Positions 6,968 to 14,420 of a stretch of 52,544 nucleotides of DNA are shown piece after piece (position 1 is the first letter of the stretch; each line of letters begins with the position of its first letter). Both the position numbers and the translations under genes were made by a program. Origin of the DNA: an uncultured Bacteroidales bacterium (GTDB lineage: Bacteria > Bacteroidota > Bacteroidia > Bacteroidales > F082); NCBI GenBank assembly GCA_946185535.1, contig CAMHJX010000023.1, positions 1 through 52,544 of the forward strand, given 5' to 3'. The notes under the pieces were generated by a model. The model made no database searches, had not been told where the DNA came from, and worked only from the letters and a program-made list of their open reading frames with translations.

Positions 6968-8512
6968 TCAATTCGTTTGTTTGTTGTTTTCGACAACAAT
7001 TAACGGCAACCAATTGCTAGCCGACTTCCCACACCCAGGATAGGCGCCATAACCGCCCAAGAAGTTTGTCTTTTTGAGATTGGAATTGCCGGCAAATGTG
7101 TCAGAATCCATAATCTCAACGTACTGCCTTACGGTGATGGTTTCCACAAAGTCATTAAGACTGAAATCGGCAATCCGTTTGACACATTCGGGTACGACAT
7201 AGTCCTTCTGTGTGGTCCAACAGCAAAGCATTTCTCCACTGCTATCGTCAATCAAGGCATCGTTCTCGACATGATAGCCTGGCGCGTTGCACACAATGCC
7301 TTCAAAACCTTCATGAGCCGTGACAATGCCCCAGCCAATGCGGGTCACGTTTTTAGGAATGACAAGGGATTTCAAGTGCTCGCACCCATAAAACGCGCAA
7401 TACCCAATCTCTTGGATGTTCTCGCCTATCTCGATGGATTCGATGCCACTAAATTGTAAAATCGAGGGGGCAATCCATTCGAGTTTGCTTGGCAACTTGA
7501 TGTGCTTCAACGACAAGCATCCGGCAAAAGCATTGTCGTCAATGTATTCAATGCTTTCGGGAAGCTCGATGGCTTTCAGTTTTGAGCAACCATTGAAAGC
7601 ACCTATTTGGATTTTTTTAATGGTTGGCGGCATACTAACGGTTTTCAATTCCTTGCAACACTCACATAAGGATGCACTGATTTCGGTGACACCCGACGGA
7701 ATCTCGATGGACTCAATCGGACAATGAATGAACATGTTGTCGCCTATTTCTCGCAAAGTGCTCGGCAAATGGATTCGTCGAAGATTAGATTGACCATAAA
7801 AGGAGTCATATTCCATGACTTCCACACCTTCTGGAATGGTGTATTCCTCGCAGGTGAAAAGGTCTTTGTCAACGCTCTTCAACACTCTGCCATAGCTGCT
7901 GTAGGTAACACCACACTCGTCGGTTTGTTCCTCGTTGATGAGCATTTTCGCAAAAGGCACAATCACCTCGCGCAGTATGGCATTGTTCATTCTGTGTCCT
8001 CCGTTAAAGTCGATGATGTGCGGATAGTATTGACGCTGGAACTCATCCTTGCAATTGACTGTAGTGTCCTCTTTACCAAAGAATCCCCAACACAAGCGAC
8101 GGCTTTCGTCTGTGAGCCCGTCATACAGATGCTGTTCCATTTCCCTGAAGTGTTGGATAGTTTCTTCTGTGACGGTAAAACTCGTTTTGCCCGATGCTGT
8201 GGGCTGGAAATAGTCGAATGTGCCGACTTTCAACACCTCGGGCTGCTCCGACATTCGCAGTGCAGGATTCACGCAGATGCGTCGGCATTTCAGCATTTGC
8301 ATGGCATACATGGCACCCATGCTTGTGCCTATGACCAAGTCCGGTTTTTTTGTTTCACAGAGCAATTTCAAAAAAGGCAAAGCCTCTTTCGGATCAACGG
8401 GAATGTCGGGTGCAATGACTTCGCAATCGGGCATCTGCTTTCTCAGATAGCTCACGGTGTTGCTCAAACCCGAAGAGCCGTAACCGTGAAAGTAAAGGAT
8501 GGTTTTCTTCAT
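6968..8512 (-). CDS. YqiA-like esterase fused to BspA-type leucine-rich repeats
   Basis: A 514-aa two-domain protein. Residues 1-185 are a UPF0227/YqiA-type alpha/beta hydrolase: HGYGSSG at 9-15, nucleophile elbow GTSMG at 62-66 (Ser64), acid in FGKED (Asp149) and GGHR (His173). Residues from about 203 on are BspA-like LRR_5 repeats (for example LRRIHLPSTLREIGDNMF, LKAIELPESIEYIDDNAF). There is no signal peptide, so unlike classical surface BspA proteins it should be cytoplasmic. YqiA homologues are carboxylesterases of unknown natural substrate; the LRRs probably add target binding. It is preceded by the island promoter motif at 8560-8589 and followed after 1 nt by the WG-repeat gene. Confidence 0.88.
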   Translation of the reverse strand: MKKTILYFHGYGSSGLSNTVSYLRKQMPDCEVIAPDIPVDPKEALPFLKLLCETKKPDLVIGTSMGAMYAMQMLKCRRICVNPALRMSEQPEVLKVGTFDYFQPTASGKTSFTVTEETIQHFREMEQHLYDGLTDESRRLCWGFFGKEDTTVNCKDEFQRQYYPHIIDFNGGHRMNNAILREVIVPFAKMLINEEQTDECGVTYSSYGRVLKSVDKDLFTCEEYTIPEGVEVMEYDSFYGQSNLRRIHLPSTLREIGDNMFIHCPIESIEIPSGVTEISASLCECCKELKTVSMPPTIKKIQIGAFNGCSKLKAIELPESIEYIDDNAFAGCLSLKHIKLPSKLEWIAPSILQFSGIESIEIGENIQEIGYCAFYGCEHLKSLVIPKNVTRIGWGIVTAHEGFEGIVCNAPGYHVENDALIDDSSGEMLCCWTTQKDYVVPECVKRIADFSLNDFVETITVRQYVEIMDSDTFAGNSNLKKTNFLGGYGAYPGCGKSASNWLPLIVVENNKQTN

Positions 8513-8532
8513 ATTGTTTTCTGTTTATGGGC

Positions 8533-8552
8533 GGAGCATGTAAGCCCCGCCC
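8533..8552 (-). promoter_or_regulatory. Leader hairpin upstream of the esterase/LRR gene
   Basis: On the minus strand, a GC-rich stem (GGGCGG ... CCGCCC) with an internal loop lies between the putative -10 of the 8560-8589 motif and the ATG. It would be at the 5' end of the mRNA and could affect its stability or translation. Confidence 0.45.
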
Positions 8553-8559
8553 TGTTACT

Positions 8560-8589
8560 AAATAGTTCCTTCATTTGGATTTTTCAACC
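8560..8589 (-). promoter_or_regulatory. Island promoter/operator motif, copy 1
   Basis: Minus strand: GGTTGAAAAATCCAA (8589-8575), 9 nt, CTATTT (8565-8560). Read as a sigma-70-like promoter it is TTGAAA - 17 nt - TATTTA, about 45 nt before the ATG of the esterase/LRR gene. The same 15-mer with the same spacing occurs at 10532-10561, 19370-19399 and 20564-20593. Confidence 0.65.
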
Positions 8590-8608
8590 GGCAAAGCGAA
8601 AAAGTTTT

Positions 8609-10315
8609 TTATGCCCTGAATCCTATCGCTCTGCGGGAGGATTCCTTGTCGAGCTTTTCTTCTTCACAAAGTTCAACAAGTCGGGTGATGCCAATCTCCT
8701 TGCTGAACAGCAGCTTCTCCACAAACACCTTCCTCGCCACATTCTCAATCTGTCCACCGCTGAAGTCATAGTTTTGGGCGAGTGATGCGGCGTCGGTTTC
8801 CTCCAAGTCATTGAGTTGCGATTTCCAGATGAATGTCTTTGCTTCAACGGAAGGTTGCTCGAATCTGACTTTGTAGATGAACCTGCGCTCGAAAGCCTTG
8901 TCGAAGTTGTCAGCCAGGTTGGTGGTGGCAATCATGATGCCGTCGAGGTTCTCCATTTCCTGAAGCAGGATGTTTTGGATGGCATTCTCAGTCTTGTCCG
9001 TGCTGTGCGAGTTGCTTAGATCGGACCTCACCGAAAGGATAGCGTCCGCCTCATTGAACAACAGGATGGGTGTGCGCTTGCTTTGCTTCACCAGCTTTCC
9101 GTATTGGACGAAGATGTCCTTGACAATCTTCTCCGTTTCGCCAAACCATTTGTCGCGCACGGTGGAGATGTCAACCTGCATGATGTCTCTGCCCGTCTTT
9201 CTGGCAAGCTGAAGCACGGTTTCCGTCTTGCCCGTACCGGGTGCGCCATGAAACAGACAGTTGAAGCCTTGCCGCATACCGTTTTCCTTCAGGTTGTTGC
9301 GCACCTCAAGCCACTTCGCTTCCGAAAGCAACTCGCTGATAACCTCCAATTCCTTCTGGTTTTGCTCGGAGTAGAACAGATGCTTTTCCTTGATGTCCTT
9401 AGCCTTGACGACTTTGAACCGGCTGCAATCGACTTCTTCCTGCTGCTCCTCCACGATGTCATAGTCCTTCAGCAGCTTCTTCTTGGCGTAGGTTGTCAAG
9501 GTGAACATGTCACGCATGAGTTGTTCGCCGCCACTGGGTTGAACCAGCTTTTTCTTGATGAGCACATGCTTCCCCTTGGCAAAAGCCCAGCCGTGCGTTG
9601 AAAAGTCTTCAACCAATTCCGACAAAGTGTCAAGGCAAACATTAGGCTGCGATTCGTAAACAAGTCGTTTGCAAAAATACAGCAGGAAAACGATGCTTTC
9701 ATAATCCAATTCAAGGTTTTCAATGGCTTTCACGATGGGCAGCTTGCGGTTGCCGTCGATGAGAATCTGTAATTCTTGGTTGAACTCTTCGGGAAGAAGG
9801 TGCCTCTTGCCTATAAACTCTTCATACAATTCGTTAACCGCCTTCATGAAATCATTCGGGCTGAGATTTGCCATTGACACCTCACGCAAGCCATGCCCTT
9901 CTGTCAAGGCATTTCCGGCTTTTTTGGTAAGAGACAAACCGATAGTCCCATATTGGTTTCTGTGGAAAAGATACCTACGATGAACCAGTTGAGTCAAATC
10001 CTCGCTGTAACGCATAATCGTTGTGGGTGAGCACTCAAAGAAGCACCTGAGGTCGCGGTGCTTCACCGTCTCTTCGGCATTGGCAATGAATGGCATTAGC
10101 AACACTGCCTGTTCCATACTCAATTGGAGATTGACGGCGATGGAAAGAATCAAATCACGGTATTTGGCAAACAGGTTGTCGTCTAGTTTGCTGCCTCTTG
10201 CCGCCTCGATGAGCATATCGATGCGGTCCAGCAACGGGGCGTAAATGTCGACTGGGAATTGGTTTTCGATTGGGGCGTCCATGCTGTGGTTTCTGTAATG
10301 GTTAGATTTTGCCAT
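8609..10315 (-). CDS. AAA+ ATPase with long N-terminal helical region
   Basis: A 568-aa ATPase. Residues 1-340 are an unassigned helical/winged-helix-like region (CSPTTIMRYSEDLTQLVHRRYL near 95 resembles a helix-turn-helix). Residues 345-560 are a single AAA module: Walker A HGAPGTGKT at 356-364, Walker B ILLFNEADA at 417-425, sensor-1 MIATTNL, and arginine-finger-like FERRF. The usual Asp of Walker B (hhhhDE) is Asn here, with the catalytic Glu kept. No protease or nuclease domain is attached. It looks like a remodelling or regulatory ATPase acting on partners encoded nearby. It follows the sigma-factor gene on the same strand across a 260-nt gap that contains a promoter motif and a long hairpin element. 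Confidence 0.87.
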   Translation of the reverse strand: MAKSNHYRNHSMDAPIENQFPVDIYAPLLDRIDMLIEAARGSKLDDNLFAKYRDLILSIAVNLQLSMEQAVLLMPFIANAEETVKHRDLRCFFECSPTTIMRYSEDLTQLVHRRYLFHRNQYGTIGLSLTKKAGNALTEGHGLREVSMANLSPNDFMKAVNELYEEFIGKRHLLPEEFNQELQILIDGNRKLPIVKAIENLELDYESIVFLLYFCKRLVYESQPNVCLDTLSELVEDFSTHGWAFAKGKHVLIKKKLVQPSGGEQLMRDMFTLTTYAKKKLLKDYDIVEEQQEEVDCSRFKVVKAKDIKEKHLFYSEQNQKELEVISELLSEAKWLEVRNNLKENGMRQGFNCLFHGAPGTGKTETVLQLARKTGRDIMQVDISTVRDKWFGETEKIVKDIFVQYGKLVKQSKRTPILLFNEADAILSVRSDLSNSHSTDKTENAIQNILLQEMENLDGIMIATTNLADNFDKAFERRFIYKVRFEQPSVEAKTFIWKSQLNDLEETDAASLAQNYDFSGGQIENVARKVFVEKLLFSKEIGITRLVELCEEEKLDKESSRRAIGFRA

Positions 10316-10357
10316 AGTGATATTGTTTTTGAAGGGTTGTCGGAATGGTTTTTTAAA

Positions 10358-10495
10358 GACGCGAGACTGCGGGACTTTTTTGACTATGACCGATGACGAT
10401 GACTATGACCACTTTCACGGGAAAGCTGAAATTTCAGCCCTTGGTTGAAGTGGTCATTGTCATAGTCACAAGTTATGGTCCCTCAGGCTCGTGTC
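10358..10495. repeat. Long inverted-repeat element, copy A
   Basis: A 138-nt palindromic element with arms of about 55 nt. The outer ends are GACGCGAGACTGCGGGAC (left) and the complement of GTCCCTCAGGCTCGTGTC (right). The inner arms are 33 nt (10382-10414 and 10448-10480), built of GACTATG/GACGATG words. A related element with the same ends but a different loop is at 17268-17457. It lies between the sigma-factor gene and the AAA gene. Confidence 0.8.
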
Positions 10496-10531
10496 AAAAG
10501 ATTTCACAATTCATGGTAAGCAACTACTTAC

Positions 10532-10561
10532 TATTAGAATCTTCAATTGGATTTTTCAACC
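10532..10561 (-). promoter_or_regulatory. Island promoter/operator motif, copy 2
   Basis: Minus strand: GGTTGAAAAATCCAA (10561-10547), 9 nt, CTAATA (10537-10532), equivalent to TTGAAA - 17 nt - TAATAG. It lies immediately downstream of the sigma-factor stop and about 220 nt upstream of the AAA ATPase start. The long hairpin element would be part of the 5' leader. Confidence 0.62.
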
Positions 10562-10575
10562 AGCATTTCATTTTA

Positions 10576-11157
10576 TTAAGCGCAGAGGCTATATTCGGGG
10601 CGGCTCAGCCAGGCATGCATTTTTTTCATTCCTCTGTTGCAAGCTTTTCTGGCACCTTCAATAGAGCACCCTAATTCTTCACCAATACATTCTAGTGAAC
10701 GCTCATAGAGTCCGTCGAAGCCAAAGAGTAAACTCACGGCTTTACACTCCTTGTCGGGCAACTGTTTGACAAGTTTTCTTACCGCCGCACGGGTATTCGC
10801 CAACTCATATCTTTCGTAGGGCGTCGGGGGTTCGCAATCGCAAATGTCTCTTTGCGGGTAGTCGTCGTCACCGTCAATCGGGATGATGGGACAGATGTCG
10901 AACTCCTCTTCCAACGAGACTGACAACACCTGATGGATATTCCTTGCAGCTTTTGACATGGCGTGACTAAGGACGATTTTGGCATAGCCCAAGAAAGTCA
11001 CACCCAGTTGGGGATTGTAGGATTCGACGGCATTAATCAGTGCCAGACACCCCTCTTGGAACAAGTCGTCACGCAAGTCTTTGCGGTAGCCGGCTCTTTC
11101 ATTTGCAAGTTCGCTCACGAGTTTCAGGTTTTCAGCGGTGAAGATGTTTTTTGCCAT
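10576..11157 (-). CDS. RNA polymerase sigma factor, sigma-70 family
   Basis: A 193-aa sigma factor. Region 2 is clear (DLFQEGCLALINAVESYNPQLGVTFLGYA, about residues 31-59), with the core-binding and -10 recognition helices. Region 4 (VKQLPDKECKAVSLLFGFDG ... SLECIGEELGCSIEGARKACNRGMKKM) carries the -35-binding helix-turn-helix. An acidic linker (IDGDDDYPQRDICDCEPP) replaces region 3, so it is a short group 3/4 type rather than the housekeeping factor. No anti-sigma gene is adjacent. Being inside an accessory island with several copies of a shared promoter-like motif, it is a good candidate for the regulator of those units, but this is inference. Confidence 0.9.
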   Translation of the reverse strand: MAKNIFTAENLKLVSELANERAGYRKDLRDDLFQEGCLALINAVESYNPQLGVTFLGYAKIVLSHAMSKAARNIHQVLSVSLEEEFDICPIIPIDGDDDYPQRDICDCEPPTPYERYELANTRAAVRKLVKQLPDKECKAVSLLFGFDGLYERSLECIGEELGCSIEGARKACNRGMKKMHAWLSRPEYSLCA

Positions 11158-11610
11158 AATAATTAATTTTTATTGGTGATAATTTAGAGATTTTCGATTT
11201 TGATGGCCCCGCTATACGGAAAAAGATTAGACTTTGCAACGTGTTAATGTAATTTTCACTTTTGTACAATCCATTCGAGAAGCGAGACAAGCCATGCTCC
11301 CTTAATTATTTAAGGTATTACCAATTCCATTTTTAGGCGTTTTCAACTTTGATGCCACTAATATGAGTAGTCTCGATGGTCTCGAAACGTTTATGCGTTG
11401 ATCAATTAAATGTTTTGTAATTCCATTGACTCTATAGACATAATTACACTACCAATCATGTTTATTACAACCTGTTTTGTTACATCGTTCGACCGGAAGA
11501 AGCAAAAAAAGAAATTAAAAAACAACTTTTTTTGTCAATTTATAGAATTTTTCAGTTCAATTTTTCTCTTTTTACGAAAAACATATTGAAAATCAGATAG
11601 ATAATAAAAC
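11158..11610. other. AT-rich non-coding gap upstream of the sigma-factor gene
   Basis: About 450 nt with no supportable gene on either strand. It must contain the sigma-factor promoter. I see no strict TAnnTTTG box; the nearest candidate on the minus strand is TTGCAA - 17 nt - TATAGC around 11207-11235. A partial match to the island motif (GTTGAAAACGCCTAA, minus strand, near 11330-11345) lacks a -10 box. Confidence 0.5.
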
Positions 11611-11651
11611 AAAAAAAAGACTATTACTCAAAATGATGATAGTCCTTTTTT
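11611..11651 (-). terminator. Terminator downstream of the 255-aa gene
   Basis: A hairpin, GACTAT paired with ATAGTC, flanked by an A run on the left (11611-11618) and a T run on the right. It can serve either strand. On the minus strand it follows the stop of the 11687-12454 gene by 36 nt and would end that transcript. Confidence 0.7.
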
Positions 11652-11686
11652 CCAACTAAAGAAAGCCTTTTTCAAAAAACGGTGTG

Positions 11687-12454
11687 CTACATTCTACCTT
11701 CCAAAAAGTCTATCAGTTCTTGTCCAGTAATAGTTCTAACCTCTGGTTCGGCATTATTACATGCAATTTTCCACACAGCATTGATTGTCAACAGCCAAGG
11801 ACATGCCTCGCATATCATTGTAACTTTATCAGCATTCCAAATTACGGGTTTCCCCTTCGTTTTCGGTTGTTCGAACCAATTTGAATCAACTTGCATTTCC
11901 ACATCCGTTTCTTGCTTTTTTTCTTGTCTGATTGCAATGACCGTATTGCTGTTATTACGACACACCCATATTACATCATCTTTCGTGTCGATCTTATTCT
12001 CTTTCAGTAGAGTCCCGTCATCGTGCTTGAAATACCACTGTTTCTTCAGTTTTTGTCTTTCTGAAATCACGACGCACAAAGTATCATCTGTTTTTTCGTA
12101 TGAAACGACACATCGTTTCTTGAACTTAAGTGATGATTCAGAAAGGTCACCTTTCAATAGTGAGTTGAATGCCTTTTCCCATGCCTTTGTGGTAATGATG
12201 CTATCCTTACCTGCACGCCAATCTTTAATCTGTATCGGTCTATTGCTGTCTTCAAACCATACTTTTCCTGTATTACCATCTCCTATTTCAACACGAACCG
12301 CTTTCCTCCACGAATTTGTATGTTGTCTTTTCTCCTCATTAGTGTATTGTTTAACATACACTTCATCGCCAACAACAACGGCATTTTTATCGTGTCGGAT
12401 TTCCTGATAGTCAGATAATAGGAAATCCTTTTCTTCCTTTTTGTTATTTGTCAT
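11687..12454 (-). CDS. Hypothetical protein, paralogue of the N-terminal region of the adjacent LRR protein
   Basis: A 255-aa soluble protein of no recognised family. It aligns along its length with residues 1-245 of the next gene upstream: HDKNAVVVGDEVYV versus HEKNAFVAGDKVYI, KVWFEDSNR versus KLYFEDGKR, IITTKAWEKAF versus IITTDAWEKAF, CVVISERQ versus CVIISNKK, and CPWL near the C-terminus. This copy ends with ITGQELIDFLEGRM and has no LRRs. The gene is 39 nt downstream of its paralogue, on the same strand, and closed by the 11611-11651 terminator. AT-rich relative to the core genes. Confidence 0.75.
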   Translation of the reverse strand: MTNNKKEEKDFLLSDYQEIRHDKNAVVVGDEVYVKQYTNEEKRQHTNSWRKAVRVEIGDGNTGKVWFEDSNRPIQIKDWRAGKDSIITTKAWEKAFNSLLKGDLSESSLKFKKRCVVSYEKTDDTLCVVISERQKLKKQWYFKHDDGTLLKENKIDTKDDVIWVCRNNSNTVIAIRQEKKQETDVEMQVDSNWFEQPKTKGKPVIWNADKVTMICEACPWLLTINAVWKIACNNAEPEVRTITGQELIDFLEGRM

Positions 12455-12493
12455 CGTAATACTAAATCTTTGTTTGACGACAACACTGGTTAC

Positions 12494-14122
12494 TCATTCT
12501 TCAATTAGGATGATGTTTCCGCCATCAAGTCCCATTGCTTTGAAACGGTCTTTTTCGCCTTTCGGAACAAAAACTCTTCGAGTTATGTATCCATCTATAG
12601 GATCGTTCTCAAAAATGGAGGGACCTATTTCCATAATACTTGATGGTAAATGAATTTCTAGTAGTGCGGAACAAAAGCCAAAAGCCTCTTCACCTATTTC
12701 TTTCACTCCTTCTGGAATAACGATTGACTTCAGTGACGAACAACCTCTAAAAGCGGATCTCCCAATCTTTTTAACAGTCTTTGGAATTATTGTATTTTTA
12801 CAACCAGCAATAAGAATATTGTTTTTGGTCTCAATAATAGCATTACAATTCTCTCGAGAGTCAAAACTATTATTCTTATCAGAAACGATTATTCTTTCAA
12901 GAGAAGAACCAAAATCCGAACAATTTATTATATCAACACTTTCTGGAATACTTATTTCTTTTAAGGAGCAGCCCTCAAATGCACCCTCGTCAATAACTTG
13001 TACGCCGTTTGGTATTTTGCTTGAAGAACAAGCATGGCTAAGATGAATAACTGGTAATTCTTCAATCTCTTCTCCATCATCTTCTATGTAATAACCCCCA
13101 CTTACAGTTTCGATAATTGCATTACAATTTTCTCTTGAATCATAAACTTTATTCTTTGGAGATATAACGATTATTCTAAGCAAAGGACATTCAGAAAAAA
13201 TATTATAAGAGAAACTTCCATTCCCATTACTATCAGCTATTGTTGTAACTGTTGAGGGCAAGTAGACCTCCTGAAGGTTTGGGCATTCTAGGAAAGCTTC
13301 TTCAAATATCGTTGTAACTCCTTCGGGTACTTCGAATTTTTCAACATTGGGACAACGCTCAAGTGTTTTCCCATCAGCAGAAAAACAAGCGTCAAAAAGC
13401 CCTTTGGTTGCATCCACCTTAAACGGGTTGTAATCCTTCAAGTTGCCGATTTCAGTAGCCCAAGGAGCCTTCATATCCTTAAGCCATGGACAAAGATATC
13501 CGATAACATAGATTGATTTGAAATTCCATGCATAAAACTTCCCTTTTGTATCAGTAATGATACAATCTTCAGGCAATTCCACATATAATCTCGGATTAGC
13601 ATTTACGGTGGTCTTTACCGCTTTTGGTTCGCCAACCTTACCTTTATAGATGCTTTTTCTCTCAAGGGAAGTGTCTTCTTTCTTCAGAAGCGACCACCAG
13701 TCACGTCTAACAAACCACCTCTTTTGAACATTTTCTTTTTTATTACTAATAATAACACAAGGAATTCCATCAATTGTTTCGCACGAAACAACACTGTTCA
13801 TTCTATTTTCTCTAGCCTCTTTCTTAGTCCAAACTTCATCTAGCAATGCAAAAGCTTTTTCCCACGCGTCAGTTGTAATGATATTATCATGCTTATTTTC
13901 TTTTGGGTCGCAAACCGTTACCCCTCTCTTACCGTCTTCAAAGTATAGTTTACCTTCAACGACGTCAACAGATTTGACTGTTCGCCATACTCTTATGGGC
14001 TTACCCTTGATGTTCTTCCAGATATACACTTTGTCTCCTGCAACAAAGGCATTTTTTTCGTGGTTAATTTGCTGGTAATGTTCTTGTTCATTACTGCTTT
14101 GGTTGTCATTTTTTGTGCTCAT
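12494..14122 (-). CDS. Unknown N-terminal region plus BspA-type leucine-rich repeats
   Basis: A 542-aa protein without a signal peptide. Residues 1-245 are the unrecognised region shared with the 255-aa neighbour. From about residue 255 it has LRR_5 (BspA-like) repeats, such as VEKFEVPEGVTTIFEEAF, LKEISIPESVDII and LKSIVIPEGVKEIGEEAF. It ends in a family-like cap (FVPKGEKDRFKAMGLDGG). Two internal segments contain a near-identical DSRENCNAIIET phrase, typical of BspA repeat units. It probably acts in the cytoplasm as a binding protein; the target is unknown. It has its own Bacteroidetes-type promoter at 14184-14216. Confidence 0.82.
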   Translation of the reverse strand: MSTKNDNQSSNEQEHYQQINHEKNAFVAGDKVYIWKNIKGKPIRVWRTVKSVDVVEGKLYFEDGKRGVTVCDPKENKHDNIITTDAWEKAFALLDEVWTKKEARENRMNSVVSCETIDGIPCVIISNKKENVQKRWFVRRDWWSLLKKEDTSLERKSIYKGKVGEPKAVKTTVNANPRLYVELPEDCIITDTKGKFYAWNFKSIYVIGYLCPWLKDMKAPWATEIGNLKDYNPFKVDATKGLFDACFSADGKTLERCPNVEKFEVPEGVTTIFEEAFLECPNLQEVYLPSTVTTIADSNGNGSFSYNIFSECPLLRIIVISPKNKVYDSRENCNAIIETVSGGYYIEDDGEEIEELPVIHLSHACSSSKIPNGVQVIDEGAFEGCSLKEISIPESVDIINCSDFGSSLERIIVSDKNNSFDSRENCNAIIETKNNILIAGCKNTIIPKTVKKIGRSAFRGCSSLKSIVIPEGVKEIGEEAFGFCSALLEIHLPSSIMEIGPSIFENDPIDGYITRRVFVPKGEKDRFKAMGLDGGNIILIEE

Positions 14123-14183
14123 AAGTGCTGTTTTTTATTATACCTTTTCCTAATAAACAGTGTCTGTTTGGAATATGACGGTG

Positions 14184-14216
14184 CAAATATAACGAAAAAG
14201 TGGTTTGACTATCAAA
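14184..14216 (-). promoter_or_regulatory. Bacteroidetes-type promoter for the 542-aa LRR gene
   Basis: Minus strand: -7 TATATTTG (14191-14184) and -33 TTTG (14216-14213), 21 nt apart, about 65 nt before the ATG. Confidence 0.6.
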
Positions 14217-14304
14217 GTTCTAACAATTGTATGAGAAATGTAGAGTCCTATACATTTCCCCTTGTAGCTTTACACCCAAGGCATCGGGATAGTGATGCAA
14301 AGAA

Positions 14305-14420
14305 TCATCTATTAATCGTTTTGTAAACGATTTTATCACGAGCCTTCGTGAATCCCACTCTTCGGATGATTTCTACGGAACTGAAGTCATTCACGTCAAA
14401 CCAAAAATAATCGAAGAGGC
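14305..14420 (-). pseudogene. Duplicated 3' end of the 148-aa gene, left by insertion of the R-M unit
   Basis: Minus-strand translation gives FDYFWFDVNDFSSVEIIRR, then VGFTKARDKIVYKTINR and a stop. This is the C-terminus of the gene at 16764-17210 with only a few changes. No start codon or N-terminal part is present. It directly abuts the restriction-enzyme stop codon. Confidence 0.85.
14314..14419. repeat. Direct repeat flanking the R-M unit, copy 1 (106 bp)
   Basis: Matches 16770-16875 with 9 substitutions by eye over about 103 aligned bases (about 91% identity) and no gap. The right end stops within 2 nt of the endonuclease stop codon. Confidence 0.9.

Noticed and set aside
11330-11345. 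Sixth copy of the island motif (GTTGAAAACGCCTAA) upstream of the sigma-factor gene
   Set aside because: The 15-mer match is partial and no CTA-type -10 box occurs at the required 9-nt spacing, so autoregulation is not supported by the sequence.
11682-12407. A 241-codon open frame on the + strand opposite the 255-aa gene
   Set aside because: It is the antisense shadow of a gene with a clear paralogue; its residues (Ser/Phe/Cys rich) have no protein-like domain pattern and no promoter precedes it.
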